Shown here: in pieces, positions 12,201 through 25,384 of the stretch
Position numbering within the stretch: the first letter of the stretch is position 1
Layout: the number at the start of each line of letters is the position of its first letter
Source: Epiperipatus broadwayi
Lineage: Eukaryota; Onychophora; Udeonychophora; Euonychophora; Peripatidae
Reading direction: 5' to 3'
Assembly (NCBI GenBank): GCA_028023455.1
Contig: JAQFVV010006220.1
Location: forward strand, 10,869,916 to 10,933,915
Length of the DNA stretch: 64,000 nucleotides
Translations under genes and position numbers: made by a program
The notes under the pieces: model-generated
The model's input: only the letters and a program-made list of their open reading frames with translations
Databases searched by the model: none
Told to the model about the DNA's origin: nothing

Positions 12201-12619
12201 TATTTAAAAGGTGTATATGTTTTAAAAATTTTCTGAGATTAGCTAGTGTAATTTAAATAAGTAGGGGCCTCAGGACTTTATATAGCTTAGGGCCTCATCA
12301 AGTTTAAATCCGGCAGTGTGTGGAACTCATTCTATTAATGGTTTTGTCAATTTATTTGTCATTATATAAGTGTGTGCTTATTATAAGATTAAACGTTATT
12401 TTTAATAGATAGTAAATTAAATATCATTTATATCATATATTCTGCCTTTAAGAATTTGATTATCCAAATAATTTAAAGCCAAGAAAATTAAATTTGCTTA
12501 ATAGTATATTATCTTATTTAAATATCTTTAAACATAACACAGTTAACACAAAATCAGCTTTATTAAAAAATTATTGAAACATCCATAACATTTCCAGTAT
12601 CAAGATTCAGTCTGCTGTA
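9284..12619. other. AT-rich stretch without recognisable gene; weak minisatellite-like block inside
   Basis: No ORF of note on either strand. Around 9586-9795 the phrase CTGTGCTGGTGATTAAATCC recurs in degenerate form about four times at intervals of 50-65 bp (9590, 9655, 9703, 9752), possibly an old minisatellite. A run of 11 C lies at about 11907-11917, and T-rich tracts near 11290-11345. Nothing else is identifiable. Confidence 0.45.
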
Positions 12620-13640
12620 TCATCATCATTTTCAATCATTATTGATCTACTGCAGGATGAAGGTCTTTCCAAGCTCAATCCATTCGCTTTGATCTTTAAT
12701 CCCAAGCTCAATCCATTCGCTTTGATCTTTAATCCCTTTTCACCACATCACACCAGTACACTTCTTATTTCATCCTTCTCACATGTAGCCTCTTTCTAGG
12801 TCTTTTACAATCTCTTGGAATTCAGTTTAATATTTCAACTGTCCATATATTATAATCTTTTCTAACAATATGTCCAGCCCAACTCCACTTTAGACTTTTA
12901 TTTCTTTCAATGATATCAATAACATCTGTTTGTTTTCTGACCCATGTAATTTGTTTTCAATCTTTTCTTATTACTACTAATATGCATCTCTCCATACTTC
13001 TTTGAATGGTCTAAAAGTCTCTAAATTGCTTTTTTTTAAGTGCCCAAGTCTCAGATCCATAACTAAGAACTGGTAGCACTCATTTTTTCAAACATATGGG
13101 CATATTTTCTTTTAATATTAAATTATTTCTATCAAAAGCATCACAACCAAGTTTAATTCTATGATTAATTTTATTCATTATGTTTCCATCTGTAGTAATA
13201 ATATGACCAAAATATTTGTAGTTGTTAATTTCTTTGAACTTATTACTATAAATCTTTATTTTCTCTTTTTCTCTTTTTGAGAAAATCCATTGAGATTACT
13301 TTAGTTTTTTTAACATTTATCTTTATTTCTATTTTCTTACTTTCATCTGCTAACTCTGGAAACATTTCCTGAAGCTCTCTGGAAAATCTAAATAACTTTA
13401 ATAATCTCCATTTACTTTTATTCCCTTAACTTTTCATTTTTTCTTTTTTGCAAAACTGCTATAGAAAGTTTTGGAGATATGGAGTCACTGGGTTGTACAT
13501 TCTTCTCTCAATATTAATCTTTTTAGTATCATTATGTAATCTAATTGTTACTGCTGCATTTTTATAAATATTTTTTCAGAATATGACAGTATCCTGGATC
13601 TACAGTTTGATGATCCAATGTTTTAATCAATTTGAGTCTA
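12620..13640 (-). mobile_element. RTE-type LINE 3' relic (younger of two)
   Basis: Read on the minus strand this matches, block for block, the 3' half of the RTE element inside the hAT at 30362-32749. Shared blocks include the TGATGATGA-like 3' tail (here TCATCATCATT at 12620), a GGGCTGGACATATTG block (12870s) and the reverse transcriptase palm/thumb up to the ALDHQ-like segment near 13610. Tail microsatellites of this kind are characteristic of RTE-class LINEs. A 33-bp unit (CCAAGCTCAATCCATTCGCT at its start) is tandemly duplicated at 12669-12735. Frame is lost throughout and the 5' half is missing. Immediately beyond it lies an older copy of the same region. Confidence 0.75.
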
Positions 13641-13699
13641 GGTTGAATTTGAATCAAAAAGTTCAGATAATCTTTATCATTTTTAAACATTCTTTCACC

Positions 13700-14290
13700 T
13701 AAAATAAAATGAACAGTTTCTGCAAATTTAACCTAGTTTCTCAGATTCATAATTTCTCTTTTCCACATCATCCCAGAAAACTTGTTTTATCTCATGTATT
13801 CATTGCACATGTGGGGGTTTTAAGGCCTTTTATAATCTTTTGGGATTCAGTTTAAAGTTTCAGCTAACCAGCTATTGCCATCTTTAATCAGCATATCCAG
13901 ATCAGTTCAGTTTTAATCATAATACCTATTTATTCTTTCTTTCGTTTATTTTACTTTCTGGCCCTTTTTGACACTTTCAGAATACATTTTCTGTGTTTCA
14001 TTTTATAGTTTTAAACTAAGCACTGGTAAAACATATTTATTAAAATTTTCTTTTCAAACTCATTGACGTATTTTGTTTTAATCGTGTTGTTTTGTTTGTT
14101 TTTACACAATCTTAATTCTACGATTAATTTATTTAATTAATCCACTATATTTCTATTTGTACTAATAATCTGATCATGGTTTTATACTTGTGAACATCTA
14201 ATCATTCATTATTATACTATAAATAAAATAATTTCAGTTTTCAGTGATTTTTTTATACCTTTAATTAGCTTGTATCTAATCTTTACTAAG
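13700..14290 (-). mobile_element. RTE-type LINE 3' relic (older copy)
   Basis: A second, more divergent copy of the same RTE 3' region in the same orientation. Recognisable blocks are CCACATCATCCCAG (compare CCACATCACACCAG in the copy next door), TTTTATAATCTTTTGGGATT (compare TTTTACAATCTCTTGGAATT), AACTAAGCACTGGTA, and CTACGATTAATTTATTTA. No frame survives. The two relics may be independent insertions or an old duplication; the higher divergence of this one favours independent insertion. Confidence 0.6.
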
Positions 14291-15468
14291 TCAATAAATC
14301 ATTTAAAACAGGATTTTAAGAGATTTGTATTTTGTAACATATGGTCTGAAAAATGTCATTAAAATTTTAAAACACAATAGGAAGGAAGTGATTGTTGGAA
14401 GAGGGGAGGGAGGGAAAAGATAATAAATGAAAGAGAAACAAGGTAGATACTCTATTTTTTTTGCCTTCAAATTAAAAAAAAAAAAAAGCAGTTAAGTGTT
14501 AAACGATTGCTATTAGTAGAAAGAAAATTTAGAAGCATTCGATGCGAGACTATTTAATGGAACTTTATTTTCTTAATCATAATCTTTAGTAAAAACAATC
14601 TTCAATTTTTATTTTAAGATTGTTGATTGGCATTTGCAATAAAGAAATAAATAATTAATATTACATCACGCAAAAATGCAATATGGATAGATTATAACTG
14701 CTTATTCTGAAATACATTTGGTTTTTTTTTTTATATATATAATTAGTTTTTTAATAAAAGCAAACTACTTTTTTAGCTTTAAAATAGCCTACGCACTTTA
14801 GCGTAGTGATATTTTCCTGTCTAGAAATTTAACCTATCACTTCTGATCCTTGGACGTAATATGATTTGCCAAATGATTTACTATTTATTTAAAAATAAAT
14901 TTAATTACAATGAAAACAATGGTAAACAGTAACATGAATAGTTCAAAGTTTGAGAATTTTTCATTATTTTTTCATGTGCAAATCAGATCCAGATCGTTCT
15001 TTCACTGAAAGGGAACCAAAGCAATTTCTTCAAAATTGATCAATAAATTTGTTTATCTCCCTGCAGAGCTGTGTTATTCTATGGGCAAAGAGGGCAATTG
15101 ACTGGGTGTCCCATTACCAGGGGGGGGCACAAATTCCCCAAATCGATATTCTATAAACTCATTTTTGTAGTAAAACTATTGGAAATTAAATTTTGGTCCC
15201 ACGTCTGGGGATCCTAGACTACAAGTGTGGCACAGACATGTGGCGCATATGAAATATAAACCCCTTGGTGCAAGGCAGAACACATACCAGCCCTATGCAA
15301 TTACCTTATCCTATAATATATTTTTATAGGACATAAGAGTCTCATTCCACCCCCAATTCTGCTGATGAGGGCTGAAGAATTTGCATCCTCCAGTGGCACA
15401 ATAATCATGGTAGTAAATGATATCTACTACTTATCAACAATAACTAGAACAAATTTATAACTGTATTA
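14291..15468. other. Non-coding stretch with an unidentified GC-richer block
   Basis: 14291-15060 is AT-rich and featureless. About 15060-15465 is noticeably GC-richer, with a G7-8 tract at 15121 and a small inverted repeat TCCTATA...TATAGGA near 15309-15332. I could not link it to any other element in the window. It ends where the pogo-like MITE begins. Confidence 0.4.
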
Positions 15469-16342
15469 CACCTGGGTCTCATTTTATGCAGTAGATAGGT
15501 TCCTCAGAAAATGCGCACAAAAGAAATCGCACAAAAATAAACATAACTTACCTTGGAAAATGGGGGATAGGTTCCCGTAATTTTCAAAAATTGGTATAAA
15601 AGCAAAGCAACAAGGAAAAATTACTTTAAAATTTGCAGTAAAAAAATAAGAAAATAAAGTATGACAAATAAAAAATTTCAAATATATGAAAAAAATTAAT
15701 ATAAGACAAACTTTTTTTATTAACTACAGTATTTAATTTTACATTTTTTCATACATATTTCAATCATTACCACTATTTTACAAGATCGTTCATTTGTGAA
15801 CTAGTAAATAATCAGATTCATGACATGTTGTACAACTAGCACCACTTCCAGTCTTATGCTGATTCTATATTAAAAAAATGAGATCGCAATCAAAACAAAA
15901 GATTATCATAAGAAAGATTATTTTCAGTTTATGAAATCAATAAAATCTTCGTTATTATTTATTTTAAAAATCTAAAAAAATATTTATTTCTGTTAATATC
16001 TAACAAAGTACATTTTAAAAGTTTAAAATTTTTGAATATTTATTGCTATATTTTTATATGTACATATAAATATATTATTATTATTTACTCATTAGTATAA
16101 GTAGGTTATTTATATAGAAGCTAAGATTCTAAATACAGCTTTATGCCATATTCATGTAAGCTGCTAATATAACATTATATTTTTGAAAAAAAAAAGTATT
16201 TCAAGTCAAAATAAGTTATTAATAATTTAAATTTCTTGATATCTAATAAATATAGTGAAATATGAAAAATATTAAAAAGAAACGTGAATCGCATAACTTC
16301 AAAATCACATTAAAATAATCCACATAAAATAAGATCCAGGTA
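15469..16342. mobile_element. pogo/Tigger-like MITE with TA target duplication
   Basis: Terminal inverted repeats are visible: CACCTGGGTCTCATTTTATG at the left, and at the right end the reverse complement reads TACCTGGATCTTATTTTATG. The element is flanked by TA on both sides, the target duplication of Tc1/mariner/pogo transposons. The subterminal phrases GATAGGTTCC and AAATCGCAC (left), and GTGAATCGCATAACTTC (right), resemble pogo-class ends as I know them. The interior is about 0.87 kb of AT-rich DNA with no transposase, so it is a non-autonomous derivative. The left subterminal region contains GATAGGTTCC twice, near 15493 and 15567. Confidence 0.65.
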
Positions 16343-18094
16343 TATAGTGTTTTTATTTCAAAATAGAAACCATCCCTGTGAAACGAACCATTATCGTTGT
16401 CAATCTTAAAATCCTATATCACATCATATATTGTTAGAAGAATAAAATACAATTATATTTTCTATGGTCATTGCTGATAAGTAGTAAATAACATTTACTT
16501 CCACAATGAATTCATTGATGGAGGTCACTGGTAGTCCTTCAGTCTGAATGGGGTTTTAAGATTGACAATTATAACAGTCCATGTCATTCCCATGGTACAG
16601 ACAGTACATATGATTGATGGTTAATATCAACATAGTGTGCCAACAATTGTATGGTATATTATTGTAGGTACTTATGCATTAGGCCTGCTTAATGAAAATT
16701 GATGGCACAAACAAATGTCTAAATAAAGATTAGATTAAATACAATTACAATATTCTAAAAAGGGAATGAATTAATTTTTTAAGTGAATATTAGATAATAT
16801 TCTGATCAGGAAAAAATTGTTAGTCAAAATGTTGGTTTCACTGCTAATTTTATGATTTAAAAAATGCTGTGATGACTAATCGACCATCTGGTGAATGCAA
16901 GGTGACACGTAATTCACTATCCATCTTTAATTCCAATTGATTTTTAATGACTTTTTAATCCAACTAAATGATTGATTAAAATTTGAAAACTGCCTGCTGC
17001 CAAGGACAATGCAGTCCACTACTTTCAAAAGATGGTGATATATTAGAAAAACTATGTGAGAAGTTTGTGTATGTAGTATGACATCCTGAGGAAAAAATCA
17101 AAATCAAAAATGTGATCACTTGCGAGCTGCCAGATAAGAACATTTTTGTATAAATCATAGCTTAACTTTCACTTGCATTTTGCAGGACATAAAAAAATTT
17201 AATATTACTACAATAAGAAACAATCGTTTGCTTTTTTTTTTTTATTGGAATAAATGTATATTGCTAAAAGGTTAGTTGTTGTAATATCATTTCTGGCAAG
17301 AAATGTAAACACTTGTTCATTTATTTCTGATAAATAAAGTTATAGGTCACTATTCTTATCAAAATTTATGACTTAAGTTTGTCAAAAGATCCCATGCATG
17401 TGTTATATAATGCGATCACAAGGTTAAAAAATTATCACTGGACTAATACATGAGAGATATTTCATAGCAGGTCAGTACTTTATTGTATTAACAATAAGTA
17501 TATGAGTTACAACTATTATTTCATTAATAAAGATAAAAATTGAGATAGGTATTATTACTAGTATTTTGTTATTTTATTGTGAAAATATTTACTTTATAGT
17601 TTATACTAATTGTAACACATGATTTGGTGCAGCCTCTTTCCTGTGATAATGTACAGTAGATTTGAACAAATTTTCTTTAATTCTGTATTCTGTAATTGGG
17701 GTGGAATGCTGGATTTCGATTGTAATTGTACATTCAATTATTATTTTACTTAATTATGAAAAATGATTAGATAAATAAAGCAGAAATTAATGATATAAAA
17801 ATATTTATGTTCATGTTATAAACATGAATTAAAAAGTGGAATAGTCATATTAATGTGTATTATGCACTGAACATGCTTTCAGCTTAATTAGTCAAAATTA
17901 CAGTGCTTAACTGTTCCACAATTAGAGAGGCAGAATTTAAAAAAAAATAAACCTCATTACAGGATTTTGTAGCAATAAAAAATTGTAAAGATGACTGAGC
18001 AAAACAGAAGAAAATAGGATAAAAAATGAACTTTCCAACTCTACAGTATCATTCAGCATTTTATTGATCAAGTTGAAACAATACCAACAATATA
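16343..18094. other. AT-rich stretch without recognisable gene
   Basis: No coding motif, terminal repeat or tandem array noticed on either strand. Confidence 0.5.
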
Positions 18095-18467
18095 TTTATT
18101 TACAATATTAATAATATTACATTCAAAGATCAATGCATCTTTTGAGAGTGTTAAATAATAAATTAATACTTTCCTCTACAATACAAGATATAGTATTTAT
18201 GCAAGAATAAAAGGAATCCTCTTATTCCTACAACTCAAATTCTTTTATATGAGCAAATCTGAAGTACTGTTGAGGAAAGCATGAGAATAGAATTCTCACT
18301 TTAAATTACTATTTATGATGTTTGAGTCATAGGAATAAGAGGATTCTATTTATTCCTGCATAAATACTATATCTTGTATTGTAGAGGGAAGTATTCATTT
18401 ATTATTTAACACTCTCAGAAGACGCATGCACAATTAGCTTGAAAGGCTGATCTTTGAATGTAATACA
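18095..18467. repeat. Foldback element (long inverted repeat)
   Basis: The left arm (about 18095-18240) and right arm (about 18322-18467) are reverse complements with scattered differences. TCTACAATACAAGATATAGT on the left pairs with ACTATATCTTGTATTGTAGA on the right, and GGAATCCTCTTATTCCTA pairs with TAGGAATAAGAGGATTC. The right arm has an extra segment of about 21 bp near 18427-18448. No ORF. Probably a MITE or foldback element; no convincing target duplication seen. Confidence 0.8.
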
Positions 18468-21400
18468 ATTGTACACATAGCGTCATATAAAAATAAATGC
18501 TTATTTACTTATAATATTAATGATAATAATGATAAAAATATTAATAAATATTAAATAATAATGATCAAAATATGAGTGTGATACATACAAATAATATCAA
18601 ACATAAAACATACACTAAAGATATTGCTTTATGGCAAACCACACCACAAATGATTTTATTGAGTTTTGCCTTCGAAAAACTCCAAAATTTTGGAGACATT
18701 AAAAATTTAAATTGAAATTTTAATTGGATGAAAAAAATCATTACAAGAAAATTAATCAAATCCCATTTCTATTTAAGTATAGCTAATGGTATCACAGAAA
18801 GAAAAAAAGAGTGGTAATATTTTCAGAAACCACAAAATCTGTGTATTGTTTTATTTGCAAATTGTTTTCAATAAAATTTAAAAATTGATTAGTTATAGGA
18901 TGTAAAGATAGGAAATATATTGTTGATATTTTAAAAAGATGGTTAAAGAACATAAAAAAAATATGTGTGTAGGTAGAGCACTTGAAAAGTGTGAGAAAGA
19001 GTTGATTTAGAATTGATGAAAGCTTATAAAAACAAACAAACAATTTATTTGTGTGGAGTTCTAAAAATAGTTATTGTGTTAGCTTCATTAGGATTGGTTA
19101 GTGCACAAAATTTTATGAGTTGCTTAGAATACTTAGCAATTTATATGTTTTTGAAAACTCACCTAGAAACATGATAAATGTGATAAAGAACATGTCTTAT
19201 TTTTCTATTCCTATATATAACAAATTCATACATTTAATAGTCAACTAACATTAAAAATACAAATATTAATGAAATCAAACAGGTTAAACACTTTTCATTT
19301 ATTGTTGACTCTACTCCCAACATCAGTCACACAGATCAATTACCATTTATTATAGAGTATTTAGATAAAGAAAATAAAATTCAAAAATATTTATTGTCTT
19401 TCCAACATATCGAAAAGCTTGATCTTATCTATTTATAAAATACTGTAAATTAAGTTATTTAGCAGAAAACTTTTTAATAAAATGAGGCTTAAAAATCAAG
19501 ATTTATCAGAAAACTTTCCAATAGACTTTTCAATTTTTTCTTATGATGTCTGTTAAATAATTAGAGTATAATCAAAGCACTTAATTATTTTACACTTTTA
19601 CTAAAGATTAGCAAATAAAAATTCCGTAGTTGTTTAGCTAGTCTAATAAAAAATTTGTGTCAACAAAAAAAATGGCAAACATCAACAAATATATAATAAT
19701 ATAAATGATATAAACTCATTATATAAATACCTATAGTATTAAATTAATGTAGCAAAACACACACACACACATTTTAAAAGTGAATTCTTTAAATTGAAAT
19801 TTCACAATCTTTAACCTTTATTCTAAACACAAATCAAAACACCAGAAATGAGATTTATTTGAACAACCTTTAAATTGCCATTGTACTAAGTTGCTGTTTT
19901 GTGGACTAATGTTTGTTATAATTTTTACTTCTTAACTTGAATCATTTTTTTTTAAAAAATTAAACAATTTATTAATTTGAGTTTCACCTGATTTTATAAT
20001 CAAAAATATTAAACTGTCAGACTAGCACAATAGATACTTTTCTTGAAGATCATAGTTATATTTATGTATTTTGTTTATTATATTGATTTTTTAAGTCGGA
20101 AACACTTCATCTTACACAATGGAAAAGAAGGAGTTGTATTTTCAATTAGTTCACTTCACAACATTATTTGATTTTTGATAAATGTTTCAAGCATGCAAAA
20201 AGAAGTGTAAGGTTTGATATATAAATTCCTATTGGCTAGTGATGTATATGCACCCAATTCATCAATTGATTATATACATCATGTATTCATTAATTAAACA
20301 CTACAAAGTGAAGCAAATAAATCAATATGATTACTCTTTTGAATTTATTTTTATAGTGTAGCCAAATATTTTTCCAGCATTATTTCTAGTAATTTTATTT
20401 CCTAAATTTGTTATACCTATGATTCTTGACACATGATAAATATAATATTTTTATGTTGAATTATTTATAAAATATGAATAATTTTCACAAACTTTATTAT
20501 TACTGTAAACTGAATGCATTTCTTAACCATGTTGAATAGCTAGTTAATCTCATTATTATTCAGGGATTTTAAGTGAATGTTGAAATAGTACAATATGAAG
20601 ATAAGATTTAATAGTACTTAATTTTTTTATTAACTTAAATGAAGACAACTCTTTTTGCTAAATAAACTTTACTATTTTATGGTATATAAAATCTTAATTA
20701 TGCATTTTAAATTATATCAATAAAATATGTGATTAAAATTGTATTTAAATCCTAATTACTAAAAGATATTAGTTAATTTATTCAACAACTGTTTAAGGTT
20801 AATAGGTAAAGATTAAGTAAAGTCAGTTAAAAATGGATTATATCTTAAATGAATTTCAATGGATAAAGTTTTTTTTTGTTATTTTAAGAAAGGAAATTGT
20901 TAAAATATATTAGTTATTAATTTGTAATAAATTTTATGGTTTTTTAAAATAACTTCCTGGTGCATCATATGTGTGAATATATGAGTATAAATGTTAAGAG
21001 AAAAGTTTAAAATAAATTATTTTTAAGTTTTAAATTATTTTTAAAAGTGTTAATTATTTTTAATGAAATGTAATAAATTTCATGAAGAGTGTTATTTAAT
21101 ATTATAATGGTTTTAATTATAATTCTTTAAGAACTCTTAAATAAAAATGAAAAACATTGTTTTGAATAAAGTAAATAATTTTTAGTTGGTAATTAAGATA
21201 AAGTTAATTATATTTTATTTGTAATTAATGTCTAGATGTCTCAAGGTTAAGTCTATTTTTAGACATCATGATTAATAAAAAGTCACATTAATTAATTTAA
21301 AAATCCTGGTCCCAATATCAGTAGCTGATTGATTCATTAATACCACATGATAAAGTTTGATGTTTTTTTTATCAAGAATGCACACATTTGAAAACAAAAA

Positions 21401-23724
21401 TTGAAAAATTGCTACTTTAATTCCAATTTTTCATTTGAAAAGATTAACATTATTTAAATATTTTATTTAATTAAATAATGTGTTGCTAAAACTTTAGAAG
21501 TCATTTAAGCAAGTCTATTTCAAAGTGCATGCCCTCACTATTATGGTAAATGTCATTCATTGACAAATACAAAAATCTTTGTTACAGAAGAATCTCCAAA
21601 GTGTCATAAATATTAAAATACTACTCTAGACAGCTAATCTGGAGAATTCATAGATATATTTATTTTACCATTTTTAGGAATTTTTGCTAATTCTAAACTT
21701 TATTTTAAAAAGCTAATTTATTAATACTTAATTCTTTGAAGTGTTAAAAGTTATATAAAATAATTATAAAGACTAATATCATTGCTCTTATATTGTATTT
21801 AGTGCATTATTTTAAAAGAAGCTATTTTATTTATAGACAATTTTAAAATGTTTTAAAGCATTCACTATCTTTAAAATTATTAATAGCTACAGTTATTAAA
21901 ATAAATATTATAATGTATTACTTTAAAGTACCATAAATTCAAAGGAGGAAATGAAATATAATCACTTCAGAAATCTTAGTTTATTTAAAGTGAAAGATAA
22001 TTCTATTTCCACTTATCTTTTTATTACTTTAAAGATGTTATATAATTATATTTTATTTAATGCAAATAAAATGCTACTTTGGAATTCTAATAATTTACTT
22101 ATTTATCTATTGAAAATATGATTTATTATTCTGCAGAAAATAATTTGAAATTGTATCATTTATTAATCTTTCTAAGCTATTGCATAAACTTTTATTATGA
22201 AGATGTCATTCTTACCTACTTATTTGAATTTTCTTGCATTTGTTCTGCTCATCATTATTTATTTTAAAAATTAAATAATGCAGACACTACTTCAAGATAT
22301 TCCTACTCTTATTTATTTATTTATTTATTTACTATTCATATGTTAATAAAACCATACAATATTTTATTTGTATGAAAAATGGAAGGATTAATAAGTTAAG
22401 ATTATTTTCATTTTTATTTAAATGAAAGAACTCACAAACTCTCAAGCTTATTTAAACAGGGTAATATAAGTGCAGTGTATTTTTATAAAATTGATATGTG
22501 TATTATTATTGTTCTATTATAATTATTATTTATATATTATTAATTTACCATTATGCTTTGTAATATATTGGGTATATTTATAATAATATGTGTTAAAATG
22601 GGAATTGGTACAAGTAATTTATAAGGTAAAAGAGTTCTATTTCCAAATTTTCTCAGAATTTATATTCTAGTATTGTGTGCACAGGATAAAAGAGTTTTTC
22701 TATGCTTACTATATGAGAGAATGTATTGTTTAAAGTCACTATATCAGTTAAGATAGTTTTGAACTCTGATTGTATGATATTAGCTCATAATTATTTTTAT
22801 ATTAGTTTGTATACTTTTTTAGCTAAAGTATGTATGTTTGTGTGCATGTGAGAGTTGTGTGGGTTAAAATTTCATGTATGATTGATAATTCATGCCTTGT
22901 TTGTTTGTTTATTTATTGATATTCTGAACATAACCTTTCCAGAGTCAGATTTGTAGTTTATTTGGCACTTCCAGGTCATGTTATCAGATATCAATTTATT
23001 ATTACTGTCCATTTTACCTTTATCTGTATTAATGTGTATTTTATGTAAGCATATTTAAGGCACGTACATTTATGGAAATTGTTTAGTTCTACTTCAATTT
23101 ATTTTAACGTATATTAATTTATTGAGAGTATTGAACATTTTATTGTTATTCTGACCCTTATATGCATAAACAAATAAAACCTATATAAAGTATTTTTATC
23201 TGGTATTTATTTATGTTAGCATATCAAGAAAATTATATTTATGTACTGATTTTAAATAAAACTAGTATTATAATTTAATTATCAACTTTTAGTGGTCTGT
23301 TAAAGGCATATGTTGCTATTCTGTGCGCATAATTGCTAGTTAGTTAGTTTTTCAAATGAAGTGTGAGAACTTATTAAATACAATGTAAATTTGATTATTG
23401 CAATTTTACAAGGATTTACTCTAGAGATATATTTTATTTTAATTTATGTAAATGCTTATGTCAGTAGTAGTTTGTACTTCTGTATCTACTGCTTGTTTTA
23501 ATTCTCATTATATTGTATTATTAAAATTATGTTATATTATAAATAAATATTTTCTTATTTATTAAATATGTTTATGTGTAAGTTGTCATCATCACATCAG
23601 TTTATCCAGTAAATGTAATTTAATAAAGTTATATTAAAAATTGTTGAATATGGAAATACATTTCTAAAGCCACATTAAAATTATTTAATCAACTTATTTA
23701 TATTTCTTTATACCTGCATTATTT
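18468..23724. other. Very AT-rich stretch without recognisable gene
   Basis: Over 5 kb of low-complexity A/T-rich DNA. It contains a short (AC)n run at about 19756-19772 and an (ATTT)n run at about 22310-22333. The open frames at 18565-18759 and 18792-19043 (minus) give Phe/Leu/Ile-rich translations with no motif. Confidence 0.5.
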
Positions 23725-23862
23725 AAACTACTATATATATGTGCTGTATGCACAGATAATGAAACTAATAAATATATGTAATTAAATGCAAAATATTTTG
23801 CGTTTAATGATATATATTTACTAACTTCATTATCTGTGCATATAGCATATATATAGTAGTTT
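23725..23862. repeat. Near-perfect 138-bp palindrome
   Basis: The sequence runs from AAACTACTATATATATGTGC to its reverse complement near 23862, with the centre at GCAAAATATTTTGC (about 23787-23800). ACAGATAATGAA on the left pairs with TTCATTATCTGT on the right. There is essentially no spacer, so single strands would form one long hairpin. It resembles a small palindromic MITE; no clear target duplication. Confidence 0.85.
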
Positions 23863-24567
23863 ACAATTTTTAATGAAATAAATAATTCATGCATTACTTA
23901 AAATAAAATATGATGTTGGTTTATCTTTCTTATAAATGTATTTTTTGATACAAGGTTATACATTAAGATATTTCAATAAGATTTACTCATAAGTTATATG
24001 AAGATGAATATTTGTAAGAGAAGAATCTTAAATATTTTGAGAATATTTTTATTACTAACAGAAAGTTATCTGAGGTATTAAGATACTTGAATACTTTTAT
24101 TTATTTTAAAAATAATATCTAAGATTCTAAAATATAACAAGATAAGAATATCTTGGGTATAAGAACCTAAGTTGTTATTTCATTTATTGGTATTTAAGTG
24201 TCAAGAAGAGTAAGTATTTATTATATCAAGCATGTATAAAAACCCTAAGATGTGGATAAAATAAGAACCTTAAGATTTCATTTAGATAATAATCTGAGAT
24301 TTAGATTAATGCTGGACTGTGTGTACTGGTGTAGGGTTGCAGGCTGTTTGGTTCTTTGGCACCTCCATGTAGTCACTCATGTTATATACCTATGACTAAA
24401 TGTTAGAGGTGATTGTTTGGTGATTAATGTGGTGTGTGTCACCAAGTAAGATTACAGGTTCCAGTTCTTTGGTGCATCAACATGTTGACCTTTGTTTTTG
24501 TGTTAGATGAAAGCAGGTGAAGGTTACATTATACATATAAATATAGAAATGAATGTTTTCATGGATA
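23863..24567. other. Non-coding stretch
   Basis: AT-rich with no gene. Around 24320-24485 the phrases GGTTCTTTGGCACCTCCATG and CAGTTCTTTGGTGCATCAAC recur loosely, possibly an old repeat. Confidence 0.35.
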
Positions 24568-24754
24568 AAAAATGTTTTATGAAACATGTTTTGGGGAATA
24601 ACTTATTAAGTAAAATAAATATGCTGGTGTTTTGGTAATATAACACTTATCCTCAACTGGGTGAAAAAAATAAAGTAATAATCACATGATTATAGTAGAT
24701 AGAATTATATCACATGGTTGTTGTATCATGTGATTGTTGAATAATTAGATTTAT

Positions 24755-25360
24755 ATTTATCAGTATTCTTTATATTCATTTGCGTTAAGAAACTCTTTCA
24801 AATAGTTGGTAATTTTATTATTTTATCACATTTATTAATTAATGCAATCTGTTTTTTAAATATTTCTATAGCTTCTCTAAATACACTTTGGTCATGGGAA
24901 TTGCATGTGGATATTATTTTAGTATTTGAAAAATCTATGTAATAGCCAATGTTCAAAACATGAAGAGCAAGTGCTGAAGATGTTGAGAATTTTTTATTGC
25001 ATTAATGTGTTCATCTCTTCTAGTACTTATACATCTTTTTTTTATGCATGTAATTGGACATATGCCACATGGGATTTCATAGACTCTGTGGGTTTTTAGA
25101 GGGATTACAATTTTAGGTTTGATCAGAATGTTATTATCTTTTGCTCAGTAGAGAATGTTGTTTTTAGGTTGTAGAGTCTTAGTATCTTTCTAATTTTATC
25201 TGTGGTTTTTTTTTATATAAGGAATGTATGTTCTAGTAAAAGTATTTGCTTCTTTTTCTTTTGGATTTTTTTTTGCTTTATGCATTGTGCTTTTTATAGT
25301 GACGGTATTGTAACCATTCATTAATAAGACTTCACATATGTGTTTGATTTTTTTTTCTTA
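24755..25360 (-). pseudogene. PLE family 1 left arm: linker and GIY-YIG endonuclease relic
   Basis: In Penelope-like elements a C-terminal GIY-YIG nuclease nicks the target. Reading minus, I see YIP(Y)IKKTTDKIRKILRLYN-like linker residues, LKTTFSTEQKII, then RVYEIPCGICPITC at about 25090, STRRDEHINAIKNS, and SALALHVLNIGYYIDFSN followed by VFREAIEIF. These are the usual PLE order: linker, GIY-like YEIPC, R-x-x-EH, then the His/Asn-containing block and REAIEI. The second half of the signature (YIG) is lost around CPITC. Frame changes occur between the blocks. Function is inferred from family resemblance. Confidence 0.75.
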
Positions 25361-25384
25361 AAGGAGATTATATAAAGAAATCTA

